A stretch of 64,000 bases of DNA from Effusibacillus pohliae DSM 22757. Its GTDB lineage: Bacteria > Bacillota > Bacilli > Tumebacillales > Effusibacillaceae. Where the stretch lies: the NCBI RefSeq assembly GCF_000376225.1, contig NZ_AQXL01000133.1:1-64000 (forward strand), given 5' to 3'. Under the pieces are notes generated by a model. That model searched no databases. It was not told the DNA's origin and saw nothing but the letters and a program-made list of their open reading frames with translations. The translations under genes and the position numbers were made by a program. Positions 24,073 to 32,689 of this stretch are shown here, one piece after another (the first letter of the stretch is position 1; every line of letters begins with the position of its first letter).

Positions 24073-24089
24073 TTGGCATGTATTTTGCA
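24073..24089 (+). promoter_or_regulatory. Sigma-54 (-24/-12) promoter of the second acyl-CoA operon
   Basis: TTGGCATGTATTTTGCA has TGGCATG, four bases, TTGCA, one base from the consensus with exact spacing. It lies about 95 bp before the hydroxyacyl-CoA dehydrogenase start. An imperfect dyad GTTTCGC-CAGT-GCGAAC at 24018-24034 is a possible activator site. The rest of 23908-24184 shows no gene. Confidence 0.85.
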
Positions 24090-24184
24090 CTATGAAAAAA
24101 ATAATGTGGACGGTCGGTGGAACATGGGCAGAAATCGTGTGACGCGGAAGAACCGCCGTCGGAATCGAAAGTGGGGGAAACGCC

Positions 24185-25063
24185 TTGCCAGTGAAACGGA
24201 TTGCAGTGATCGGCGCGGGAGTCATGGGACAGGGAATTGCTTATGCCGCCGCCGTGGGAGGGTTTCGGGTAACTCTGCACGATGTCAAGCAGTCGGCGAT
24301 GGAACGGGCCTATCAGCAGATCCAACGGGATGTGCAGGCAGGGATGCAGCGGGGAAAACTGACGCAAGCGGAAGCGGATGCGGCACTCGCCCGCATCGAG
24401 TTAAGCGAAACTCTTGCAGATGCGGCCAGGGGGGCCGATTTGGTAATCGAAGCCGTGCTGGAGTTGATGGATCTGAAGGTGAATCTGTTCCGGCAATTGG
24501 ATGAGATTTGTGCGCCGCACACGATCCTTGCGACCAACACATCCACCATGAGTCCGACCGAAATAGCAGCCGGTACCAAACGGCCGGACCGGTGTGTGGC
24601 GATGCATTTTTTCAACCCGGTACCCAAGATGAAGCTGGTTGAGATCATCCGCGGCATGGATACGTCCGATCAGACAGTGGAAATCGCGCGGTCTGTCGCC
24701 GAGAGGATGGGAAAAGAAACGGTGGAGGTCAACGAATTCCCGGGATTCGTGCCGGGACGAATCAGCGCTCTGGTCGGCAACGAAGCGATGTATATGCTAA
24801 TGGAGGGTGTGGCCAGTGCGGAAGATATTGACAAGGCGATCAGATTGGGACTCGGCTATCCGATGGGACCGCTTGAGCTGGCCGATCTGGTTGGGTTGGA
24901 TTCGCGATTGCGCAACCTGGAATATTTGCACAAGACGCTCGGAGAGAAGTACCGGCCTTGTCCTCTGCTTATCAAGTATGTGAAAGCGGGTCGCCTCGGC
25001 AAGAAAACAGGTCGCGGGATCTTTGAATACGATGCGGACGGTCGCCGGATGACCGGCCAATAG
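24185..25063 (+). CDS. 3-hydroxyacyl-CoA (3-hydroxybutyryl-CoA) dehydrogenase
   Basis: A 292-residue NAD-dependent dehydrogenase of normal length that oxidises S-3-hydroxyacyl-CoA to 3-oxoacyl-CoA. The Rossmann motif GAGVMGQG is at the N-terminus; LATNTSTMSPTEIA and the catalytic His in MHFFNPVPKMKLVEI follow, then the NEFPGFVPGRI hinge and the C-terminal helical domain. TTG 24185 with GTGGGGG 7 bp upstream was chosen; GTG 24191 is an alternative. First gene of the sigma-54 operon. Confidence 0.92.
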   Translation: MPVKRIAVIGAGVMGQGIAYAAAVGGFRVTLHDVKQSAMERAYQQIQRDVQAGMQRGKLTQAEADAALARIELSETLADAARGADLVIEAVLELMDLKVNLFRQLDEICAPHTILATNTSTMSPTEIAAGTKRPDRCVAMHFFNPVPKMKLVEIIRGMDTSDQTVEIARSVAERMGKETVEVNEFPGFVPGRISALVGNEAMYMLMEGVASAEDIDKAIRLGLGYPMGPLELADLVGLDSRLRNLEYLHKTLGEKYRPCPLLIKYVKAGRLGKKTGRGIFEYDADGRRMTGQ

Positions 25064-25146
25064 GATAGCTGACCTGGCGGTTGTAAGCGATGCCGCAAAC
25101 GAAGAACCGCAACAACGATGCAACGGCAGGAAGGTGGAAGCAAAAA

Positions 25147-26319
25147 ATGGATTTCACGCTCGCGGATGACATTCAGGCGATCAGACAGATTGTGAAAGAA
25201 TTTGTGGGGAATGAAGTGGAGCCGGTCGCCCATTTGATTGAAGAAAACGACGAAATCCCGCCGAAGATTGTGGAAATGGCGAAGGAAATGGGGCTCTTCG
25301 GCATCAGCATCCCGGAGGAGTACGGCGGCCTTGGCTTGGGGATGGTGGGCAAGTGTGCGGTCTACGAAGAGTTGGGCAAGACGCATAACGGATTTACGAC
25401 ACTGGTCGGCGCGCACACCGGAATCGGTTCCGTCGGTATCGTGGAGATGGGGAATGAAGAACAGAAGCGGCGTTATTTGCCCAAAATGGCTACCGGCGAA
25501 TGGATTGGCGCATTTGCCCTGACCGAACCCAGTGCCGGATCGAACGCGACCAATCTGAAAACGACCGCTGTGCGCAAAGGGGACCGGTACATCCTGAACG
25601 GTTCCAAGCACTTTATCACCAACGCGAAAGAGGCGCATGTGTTCACTGTCATGGCGGTCACAGATCCGGGCAAAGGGGCGAAAGGCATCACTTCTTTCAT
25701 TGTGGAGAAAGATTTTCCGGGATTTGTCCTCGGCAAAACGGAAAAAAAGATGGGGCTGCGCGGCTCCCATTCCTGCGAACTGTTTTTTGAAGACCTCGAG
25801 GTGCCGGTTGAAAATCGGCTCGGCGAGGAAGGCGAGGGCTATGTCAACGCGTTGAAAATTCTGGCCAATGGTCGCGCCGGACTGGCCGCCCGCAGTCTCG
25901 GTTCCTGCCAATACCTGCTGGACAAATCGGTCCAGTATGCAATGGAACGAATCCAATTCGGCAAACCGATTATCGAACAGCAGGCGGTTCTCCATATGCT
26001 GTCCGATATGGCGATGGAGATCGAAGCCCTCCGTTGGCTGGTGTATCGGGTGGCCTGGATGACCGATCAGGGAATGAACGTCATCAAAGAAGCGGCGATG
26101 GTTAAACTTTACGGCTCGGAAGTCTACAACCGGGTCGCCGACAAGGCGGTGCAGGTGCACGGCGGGCTGGGGTATATCGCGGAATATCCGATCGAACGTT
26201 TCTACCGGGACGCCAGAATTACAAGAATTTACGAGGGGACGTCGGAGATTCAGCGCAACATCATCGGAGCCCAGCTCATCAAAGAGTACAGGAAAAAACA
26301 TTCACCCATGGGGGTGTAG
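25147..26319 (+). CDS. Acyl-CoA dehydrogenase
   Basis: A 390-residue acyl-CoA dehydrogenase of the short/branched-chain type. Motifs: ALTEPSAGSNATNLKTTA, LNGSKHFITNAKEAH, KMGLRGSHSCELFFED, QVHGGLGYIAEYPIERFYRD and YEGTSEIQRNIIG with the catalytic Glu. ATG 25147 follows AGGAAGGTGG; the upstream in-frame ATG at 25090 would add a non-homologous basic leader. It shares about half its residues by eye with the next gene, a tandem duplicate. Confidence 0.92.
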   Translation: MDFTLADDIQAIRQIVKEFVGNEVEPVAHLIEENDEIPPKIVEMAKEMGLFGISIPEEYGGLGLGMVGKCAVYEELGKTHNGFTTLVGAHTGIGSVGIVEMGNEEQKRRYLPKMATGEWIGAFALTEPSAGSNATNLKTTAVRKGDRYILNGSKHFITNAKEAHVFTVMAVTDPGKGAKGITSFIVEKDFPGFVLGKTEKKMGLRGSHSCELFFEDLEVPVENRLGEEGEGYVNALKILANGRAGLAARSLGSCQYLLDKSVQYAMERIQFGKPIIEQQAVLHMLSDMAMEIEALRWLVYRVAWMTDQGMNVIKEAAMVKLYGSEVYNRVADKAVQVHGGLGYIAEYPIERFYRDARITRIYEGTSEIQRNIIGAQLIKEYRKKHSPMGV

Positions 26320-26340
26320 CGGAAGGAGAGGCGAGGCGGG

Positions 26341-27483
26341 ATGGTGCAGTTTTCCGAAGAATTGCGGCAAATTGCCAGGACAGTCGAGGAATTTGTCGAC
26401 AATGAAGTGGAACCTTACGCAAATCTGATCGAAGAAGAGGACTATGTACCGGGTCATGTGCTGGAGAAGGCAAAGCGATTGGGACTCTACGGGATGGGCA
26501 TTCCGGAAGAATACGGCGGTCTTGGGCTCGGCGTCGTGGGCAAGTGTCTGATTCTCGAGAAAATGGGCCGCACCCACAACGGATTTGTGTCGATCATCAG
26601 CGCCCACACGGGAATCGGCAGCACCGGAATCGTACGATTTGGCAGCGAGCACCTGAAGCGGACATATCTGCCCGATCTGGCGCAAGGAAAGCTGCTGGCC
26701 GCCTTTGCTTTGTCCGAGCCGGAAGCGGGTTCGGATGCGACCAACATCAAAACGCGGGCGGAGAAAAAAGGAGACCGCTGGATCTTGAACGGCATGAAAC
26801 ATTTTATCACCAACGGCCCGTATGCCGATCTGTTCACCGTGATCGCCGTTACCGATCCGGCAAAAGGGGTCAAGGGCGGATTTACCGCATTTGCCGTCGA
26901 GAAAAAATTCCCGGGCTTCGAGGTGGGGGCGGTAGACAAAAAAATGGGTCTTCGCGGTTCGCACACTTGCCAAATTTTCTTTGAGGATTGCGAAGTGCCG
27001 GAGGAAAACGTGATTGGCGAAGTCGGAATGGGATATGCTTCGGCGCTAAAGATTTTGGCGGAGGGCCGCTGTACACTGGCTGCCCGCGCTTACGGTTCCT
27101 GCCTGAAATTGATCGAACTGGCGGGCGACTACATGAAACAGCGCGTGCAGTTCGGCAAACCGATCGCGGAGAATCAGGGCCTGCGGTGGATGCTTGCGGA
27201 TATGGCAACGGAAACGGAAGTGGGCCGAGCTTTCAATTATACAGTGGCGCAGAAACTGGAAAATGGCGAAAAAGCGATCAAAGAAGCGGCCATGACAAAG
27301 CTGTTTGCCACCGAGACGTTCAACAAGGTGGCCGATCGGGCGCTGCAGATGTTCGGTGGGATCGGATATATGAAAGAGTATGCCGTGGAGCGGTTTTACC
27401 GTGACGCACGGATCACCAAAATTTACGAGGGGACCAATGAGATCCAGCGTAACATCATAGCGGCCCAGTTACTGGCCAACTAG
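26341..27483 (+). CDS. Acyl-CoA dehydrogenase (tandem paralogue)
   Basis: A 380-residue acyl-CoA dehydrogenase closely similar to the preceding gene: ALSEPEAGSDATNIKT, KHFITNGPYADLF, KKMGLRGSHTCQIFFED, MFGGIGYMKEYAVERFYRD and YEGTNEIQRNIIAAQ. GGAAGGAGAGG precedes the ATG, 21 bp after the upstream stop. Two tandem copies suggest different chain-length preference within the same pathway. Confidence 0.92.
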   Translation: MVQFSEELRQIARTVEEFVDNEVEPYANLIEEEDYVPGHVLEKAKRLGLYGMGIPEEYGGLGLGVVGKCLILEKMGRTHNGFVSIISAHTGIGSTGIVRFGSEHLKRTYLPDLAQGKLLAAFALSEPEAGSDATNIKTRAEKKGDRWILNGMKHFITNGPYADLFTVIAVTDPAKGVKGGFTAFAVEKKFPGFEVGAVDKKMGLRGSHTCQIFFEDCEVPEENVIGEVGMGYASALKILAEGRCTLAARAYGSCLKLIELAGDYMKQRVQFGKPIAENQGLRWMLADMATETEVGRAFNYTVAQKLENGEKAIKEAAMTKLFATETFNKVADRALQMFGGIGYMKEYAVERFYRDARITKIYEGTNEIQRNIIAAQLLAN

Positions 27484-27529
27484 ATTCATAGAGATGACGG
27501 AGGGATTGGGATGAACACCGAGGAGGAAT

Positions 27530-27850
27530 TTGGACGCGAAGCGGGAACTGTTCGCCCAATTGGATCGTCTGACCCCGCCGCATGCCATCCTGGCTACGAA
27601 CAGTTCGACAATTGTCAGCTCGAAGTTGGCTGACGCAACGAACCGGCCGGCGCTGAATCATCCGATTGGGCCGTTTGCCCTGATGGATCTGACCGGCATC
27701 GACGTGAACTATTATGTGCGAATGCAACGCATGCAGGAAACGGGGAATCCGGAATTGGGGCCGAAGCAATCGGTGGTGGAGAAGTTTCAAAAGGGCGAGC
27801 TTGGCCGGAAAACCGGAAAAGGCTGGTATGCCTATACAAAGGGGCAGTGA
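27530..27850 (+). pseudogene. 3-hydroxyacyl-CoA dehydrogenase remnant lacking N-terminus and middle
   Basis: The frame reads LDAKRELFAQLDRLTPPHAI and LATNSSTIVSSKLADATNRP, the end of the NAD domain of a hydroxyacyl-CoA dehydrogenase, then passes directly to LNHPIGPFALMDLTGIDV, the C-terminal dimerisation domain, ending GRKTGKGWYAYTKG. The GxGxxG cofactor loop is missing in front and about 100 residues including the catalytic His (FFNPVP) are missing in the middle, yet the join is in frame. It may be translated from TTG 27530 (AGGAGG just upstream) but cannot be an active enzyme. Confidence 0.85.
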
Positions 27851-27853
27851 GAA

Positions 27854-29044
27854 ATGAAAGACGTAGTGATTGTAAGCGCTTGCCGCACGGCAATCGGAAA
27901 ATATGGCGGTACCCTGACGCCAGTCAATCCGGAGGACCTGGCGGATGTCGTCATACGGGAAACGATCAAACGGGCGCAGATACCGAAAGAGTCGGTGGAA
28001 ATGGTGATTTTGGGCCATGTTCGCTCGACCAGCCGGGCGAACAATATTGCACGGGTTGCAGCGCTGAAGTCGGGGTTGCCGATCTCCACTCCGGCTTATA
28101 CCGTCAACATGCTGTGCGGTTCTGGCATGCAGGCGATCAGCCTGGGAATGAAGGAGATCGTGACGGGGACGGCCGATATCGTGGTCGCGGGCGGCACGGA
28201 AAATATGAGCCAGTCGATTTTCTACCTGCGCAATATTCGCAACTCCGATCTGCCGCCGGAATTGGTCGACGCAAACTTGGAAGGCGGGCCGGGGTCGCAG
28301 CCGATGGAGATATACGGAAAGGATCTGGGAATGGGCCAAACGGCGGAAAACGTCGCGGAAAAATACGGCATCAGTCGGGAAGATCAGGACCATTTTGCCT
28401 ACGAGAGCCAGAAAAAAGCGGCAAAGGCGATTGCGGACGGCAGGTTACGGGAAGAAATCGTTCCGGTTGATGTGAAGCAGAAAAAAGAAACGATCCGGTT
28501 TGAGGTGGACGAATTTCCCCGGCCTGACACGACGGTCGAAAAATTGGCCATGCTGCGGCCCGCCTTCCGGCCGAATGGAACGGTCACTGCCGGGAATTCC
28601 TGCGGGCGTAACGACGGGGCGGCTGCGGTCGTACTGATGTCGGCCGACAAGGCCAAGCAACTGGGGATTGCTCCGTTGGCGCGGATCGTTACGTTTGCTG
28701 CCGCCGGTGTCGAACCGGAATATATGGGGATCGGGCCGGTTCCCGCCACCCTAAAGGTTTTGCAACGGTCCGGACTGACGCTGCAGGACATTGACCTTGT
28801 GGAACTGAACGAAGCTTTCGCCGCCCAGTCGGTCGCATGCATCCGGGAATTGGGACTTGATCCGACAAAAGTCAACGTCAACGGCGGAGCGATCGCGTTG
28901 GGACATCCGCTCGGATGCACGGGCACACGGCTTGTCGTGACGTTGGCGTATGAGATGAAACGCCGCGGCACACGGTACGGTTTGGCAACCCAATGTGTAG
29001 GCGGCGGACAGGGCGTTGCCATGCTCATCGAAAATCTTGCCTAA
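27854..29044 (+). CDS. Acetyl-CoA C-acetyltransferase (thiolase)
   Basis: A 396-residue thiolase II. Catalytic Cys in [12 protein letters not shown] near residue 90, [27 protein letters not shown] with the catalytic His, and the C-terminal Cys in [13 protein letters not shown]. It splits 3-oxoacyl-CoA with CoA, or makes acetoacetyl-CoA. It starts 4 bp after the decayed dehydrogenase stop. A second thiolase is at 35215. Confidence 0.95.
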   Translation: MKDVVIVSACRTAIGKYGGTLTPVNPEDLADVVIRETIKRAQIPKESVEMVILGHVRSTSRANNIARVAALKSGLPISTPAYTVNMLCGSGMQAISLGMKEIVTGTADIVVAGGTENMSQSIFYLRNIRNSDLPPELVDANLEGGPGSQPMEIYGKDLGMGQTAENVAEKYGISREDQDHFAYESQKKAAKAIADGRLREEIVPVDVKQKKETIRFEVDEFPRPDTTVEKLAMLRPAFRPNGTVTAGNSCGRNDGAAAVVLMSADKAKQLGIAPLARIVTFAAAGVEPEYMGIGPVPATLKVLQRSGLTLQDIDLVELNEAFAAQSVACIRELGLDPTKVNVNGGAIALGHPLGCTGTRLVVTLAYEMKRRGTRYGLATQCVGGGQGVAMLIENLA

Positions 29045-29073
29045 CCGATTTTTTCGGGAAGGAGGAGTTAGAA

Positions 29074-29736
29074 TTGCCTGCAAAATTTATGACGGCGCAA
29101 GAGGCTATTTCGTTGATACCGAACGGAGCAAGCATAATGGTCGGAGGATTTGGCTTGTCGGGGCAGCCTCTGTCCCTGATCGAGGCATTGCTGAAGACCG
29201 ATGTCAGGGATTTGACCGTGATCAGCAACAATGTCGGGCAACCGGGGCAGGGGCTTGGCAAACTGTTGCTCGACAATCGGCTGAAAAAGGCGATCGGAAC
29301 CTACTTCACCAGCAACCCGGACGTTTCCAGGTTTAAGCGGGAAGGCAAGCTGGAAGTGGAATTGCTGCCGCAGGGTACGTTCAGTGAAGCGATCCGGTTG
29401 GGGGGCAGCGGCATCCCGGCGTTTTACACACCGACCGCGGCAGGCACTCTGCTGGCGGAAGGAAAGGAAACGAGAGTTTTCGACGGCCGCGAATATGTGC
29501 TGGAGAGAAGCCTGCGGGCGGATGTGTCGCTGATCAAAGCGTACAAGTCGGACCGCTTTGGAAATCTGATCTACTATAAAACGGCGAGAAATTTCAATCC
29601 ACTGATGGCGATGGCGGCCGATCTGACAATTGCGGAAGTGGACGAAATCGTTGAGATTGAAGAACTGGACCCGGAAATCGTTGTGACACCTCATATCTTT
29701 GTCGATATTGTAGTCCGGAAGGAGGTGATCGCATGA
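29074..29736 (+). CDS. scoA: 3-oxoacid CoA-transferase subunit A
   Basis: A 220-residue class I CoA-transferase alpha subunit. GGFGLSGQPLSLIEALL is the family signature, followed by TVISNNVG and GGSGIPAFYTPTAAGT. Start is TTG 29074, placed 7 bp after AAGGAGGAG. The stop overlaps the scoB start (ATGA). With scoB it moves CoA between succinyl- or acetyl-CoA and acetoacetate or a related 3-oxo or short-chain acid. Confidence 0.93.
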   Translation: MPAKFMTAQEAISLIPNGASIMVGGFGLSGQPLSLIEALLKTDVRDLTVISNNVGQPGQGLGKLLLDNRLKKAIGTYFTSNPDVSRFKREGKLEVELLPQGTFSEAIRLGGSGIPAFYTPTAAGTLLAEGKETRVFDGREYVLERSLRADVSLIKAYKSDRFGNLIYYKTARNFNPLMAMAADLTIAEVDEIVEIEELDPEIVVTPHIFVDIVVRKEVIA

Positions 29737-30416
29737 TCGATTACCGGCCCTACATCGCCTGGCGGGCGGCGCAGGAACTGGAAGACGGCGATATCGTCAA
29801 TCTGGGGATCGGGATCCCTGTCTTTGTGGCGGATTACATTCCTCCCGAACGGCAAGTGTTTCTACACTCGGAAAACGGTATTTTGGGTGTTGGGCCTACC
29901 CCTCCGCCCGAACGAGTCGATCCGGATCTGATCAATGCCAGCAAACTTCCGATTTCGGAGATGCCGGGGGCGTCATACTTCGATTCTGCCCTGTCGTTTG
30001 CGATGATGCGGGGCGGACATGTCGACAAAACGGTGATTGGTGCCCTGCAGGTCAGCGAAACAGGAGATATTGCCAACTGGGCGGTTCCCGGCAAAGACGT
30101 GCTCGGAGTGGGAGGGGCGATGGACTTGATCGTAGGGGCCCGGACGGTGATCGTTGCGACGACCCACCTGGCCCCTGACGGCAAGCCGAAGTTGCTTCCC
30201 TCCTGCACTTACCCGCTGACAGCCAGAGGCGAAGTCGATATTCTAGTGACAGAATATTGCGTATTTCGTTTTGTCGATTCGAAAATGATACTGGAAGAAT
30301 TGGTTGATGATATGTCACTCGAACGATTGAAAGAGATTACGCCGGCGAACTTCGAGTTGTCACGGAACTTTCGGGTCGTCCACCGGCCAGATTGGCTTAA
30401 GCAAACTGCGTCGTAA
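29733..30416 (+). CDS. scoB: 3-oxoacid CoA-transferase subunit B
   Basis: A 227-residue beta subunit. HSENGILGVGP carries the catalytic Glu of the SENG motif, and LGIGIPVFVADYIP and WAVPGKDVLGVGGAMDL are typical. It overlaps scoA by 4 bp, ensuring equal synthesis. The next gene is a Liv-type binding protein, so the CoA transferase may activate the acid that the transporter imports. Confidence 0.93.
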   Translation: MIDYRPYIAWRAAQELEDGDIVNLGIGIPVFVADYIPPERQVFLHSENGILGVGPTPPPERVDPDLINASKLPISEMPGASYFDSALSFAMMRGGHVDKTVIGALQVSETGDIANWAVPGKDVLGVGGAMDLIVGARTVIVATTHLAPDGKPKLLPSCTYPLTARGEVDILVTEYCVFRFVDSKMILEELVDDMSLERLKEITPANFELSRNFRVVHRPDWLKQTAS

Positions 30417-30447
30417 CCAATAACGGGAGAGAAAGAGGGGGTTAAAC

Positions 30448-31723
30448 ATGAATTTCAAAAAACGATTGGTGTCTGCTGCATTATCCGCCACGTTTGTAAC
30501 GGGTCTGCTGGCCGGATGCTCAGCCGGTACGTCGGGCTCGGCGCAATCGTTAAAAATCGGGGTGGCGTTCCCGGTGTCGGGCAATCTGGCGAAAATCGGG
30601 CAAGCCTGTACAAACGGCGTTGAAATTGCGAAGGACATTGTAGAAGGACATTGTAAATGAACAGCCGAACGCCAAGAAAATCGAGTTGGTGAAAGCGGAC
30701 ATCCCGGATGCGACTGCTGCGGTCAACGAAGTGAACCGCTTGATCAGCCAGGAGAAGGTAAAGACGATTGTCGGGGTGTATGCAAGCCCACTGGCGATGG
30801 CCGCGTCGGAAGTGACCGAACGGAACAAGGTGGTGCTGTGGGAAGTGGCTGCCACCGACCCGCGGGTCACCGGCAGGGGATACAAGTACATTTTCCGGCC
30901 GAATCCGAATGCCTCCAGTTACGGGCCGGCGACGATCGAATTTTTGACGAAAGAAGTGGCGCCAAAACTCGGGTTGCAACCCTCCCAGATGAAACTTGCG
31001 ATTTTACGTGAGGACGGGGATTTTGGCACGGGTGTCACGAACGCGACGAAGGAAGCGGCGCAAAAAGCGGGCATACCTGTCGTCGGGGAAATCAAATACA
31101 ATGCCAAGACGACCAATGACATGACATCGATCATTCTGCAACTGAAGCAACTGAATCCCGACGTTTTGGATGTGGTTCAATATGACACCGATGCACAATT
31201 GTTCTGGAAACAGGCAAAACAACTGGGGTACAGCCCAAAAGTGGTGATTGGCAACGGCGCCGGCCAAAGCTCCGACAATTTTGGCCAAACATTCGGCAAG
31301 GATGCGAACGGTGTGCTGGATACATCGAGTGCGATGGTGATCAACAAGCAGGCCCTCACACCGGAAGCCCAACAGCTCGAGGAGCAGTTTTTCAAACGCT
31401 ACAAGGAAAAATTCGGGAAAGAGCCGGATCTGATCGCAAAACTGGCGTTTTCTTCCGCTTATGTGCTATTTCACGACGTCTTGCAAAAGACGGGAACCAC
31501 CGACTCCGAGAAGGTTCGTCAACAGGCTCTGGCGCTTGATCTGCCGGTAGGCTCGACCCCTGTTGGCTGGGGAGTCAAATTTGGCGAGGATGGCCAAAAC
31601 ACCAGGGCGCAGATGGCGGTGATGCAGTGGCAAAGCGGCAAATTGAATGTGGTGTATCCGGAAAAATTCGCGGTTGAGAAAGCGATCCTCATTCCGCTTC
31701 CCGCTTGGAATGAACGGAAATAG
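30448..31723 (+). pseudogene. Liv-type ABC transporter substrate-binding lipoprotein, frameshifted by a 13-bp duplication
   Basis: ATG 30448 starts a lipoprotein signal with lipobox LLAGC, then SLKIGVAFPVSGNLAKIG of a periplasmic-binding-protein type I fold. At 30630-30655 a 13-bp tandem duplication shifts the frame and produces a TGA at 30658-30660. Removing one copy restores VEIAKDIVNEQPNAKKIELV without any other change and the frame then runs to 31723 for about 420 residues, a normal LivJ/K length. The rest is undamaged, so the mutation is recent, reversible by slippage, or a sequencing/assembly artefact. It heads the livHMGF genes. Related proteins bind branched-chain amino acids, amides, urea or aromatic and short-chain acids. 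Confidence 0.9.
30630..30655 (+). repeat. 13-bp perfect tandem duplication
   Basis: GAAGGACATTGTA at 30630-30642 repeated at 30643-30655; cause of the frameshift in the binding-protein gene. Confidence 0.95.
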
Positions 31724-31743
31724 CAGGGATGATCAGCAGGGAG

Positions 31744-31778
31744 GGACCGGTCAAACGGGTTGTCCGTCTGACCGGTCC
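31744..31778 (+). promoter_or_regulatory. Intercistronic hairpin between binding protein and livH
   Basis: Perfect 10-bp stem GGACCGGTCA / TGACCGGTCC with a further inner ACGG/CCGT stem, no T-run after it. Such hairpins between a binding protein and its permease usually stabilise the 5' mRNA and lower permease expression. Confidence 0.6.
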
Positions 31779-31804
31779 GCCTGAAAGACAAGGGGGGTGA
31801 ACAA

Positions 31805-32689
31805 ATGGATATCGTTCTGCAGCTTTTGGTGTCGGGCGTTTTGTTGGGCGGAATTTATGTGCTGGTCAGCATCGGGCTGACTTTGGTGTTTGGCGTGATG
31901 AAGATCGTCAATTTCGCGCACGGGGATTTTCTGATGTTGGGGATGTTCGGCGCTTTCTTCCTGTTTCAGTCGCTTGGGCTGAATCCGTACGTGTCCATTT
32001 TCGTGATGGCGCCGGCACTGTTTCTGCTGGGAACGATCGTCTACCAAACGATCGTCGGGCGAACGATTTCGCGGTCACCCGTCGTCCAGATCTTTGCGTT
32101 TATCGGGTTGTCGGTCGCCTTGCAAAACCTCGCGCTGGTTCTGTTTTCCGCCGATTATCGCGCGCTCAACACGCCGCTTGTGAACAAGGTGTTTCAGGTG
32201 GGGCCGGTGCATGTCAGTTTCGCGCTGCTGGCAGCTTTCCTGGTCGCGAGCATCATCACGCTGCTGCTGTTTTTGTTCCTGCATTACACCTATACCGGGA
32301 AAGCGATTCGTTCCGCTTCGCAGGATCGATTCGCCGCTACGCTGATGGGGATCTCGAACCAGAAGATTTATCGGTTCACTTTCGCTCTCGGCCTGGGACT
32401 TTTGGGAATCGCGGGATGTCTGTTGATTCCGATCTATTCTGTTTATCCGACTGTCGGTGAACAATTCGCACTGATCGCATTTGTTGTGGTGGTACTCGGC
32501 GGACTGGGGAGTCTGCCGGGAGCGGTTGCGGGGGGAATTTTGATCGGGTTGATCGAGACATTGAGCAGTTATTTTATTGCGCCGTCGATGAAGCAATTGG
32601 TGTACTTCTGCGTGTTTATTCTGATCCTGATCCTGCGTCCCAACGGTTTGTTCGGAAAACCGGGCGCTGCGGAGGTGGCGGCGGAATGA
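31805..32689 (+). CDS. livH: Branched-chain amino acid-type ABC transporter permease LivH
   Basis: A 294-residue permease with about eight membrane segments. GIYVLVSIGLTLVFGVMKIV and NFAHGDFLMLG are the N-terminal signature of LivH-type permeases; the EAA-like cytoplasmic loop is in SASQDRFAATLMGIS. GGGGGGTGAAC precedes the ATG. Forms the membrane channel with LivM. Its stop overlaps the livM start by 4 bp. Confidence 0.92.
   Translation: MDIVLQLLVSGVLLGGIYVLVSIGLTLVFGVMKIVNFAHGDFLMLGMFGAFFLFQSLGLNPYVSIFVMAPALFLLGTIVYQTIVGRTISRSPVVQIFAFIGLSVALQNLALVLFSADYRALNTPLVNKVFQVGPVHVSFALLAAFLVASIITLLLFLFLHYTYTGKAIRSASQDRFAATLMGISNQKIYRFTFALGLGLLGIAGCLLIPIYSVYPTVGEQFALIAFVVVVLGGLGSLPGAVAGGILIGLIETLSSYFIAPSMKQLVYFCVFILILILRPNGLFGKPGAAEVAAE

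Noticed and set aside
27868-27882. TGTAAGCGCTTGCC looking like a CcpA cre site
   Set aside because: It lies inside the thiolase coding start (VSACRTA), has one mismatch, and the codons explain it.
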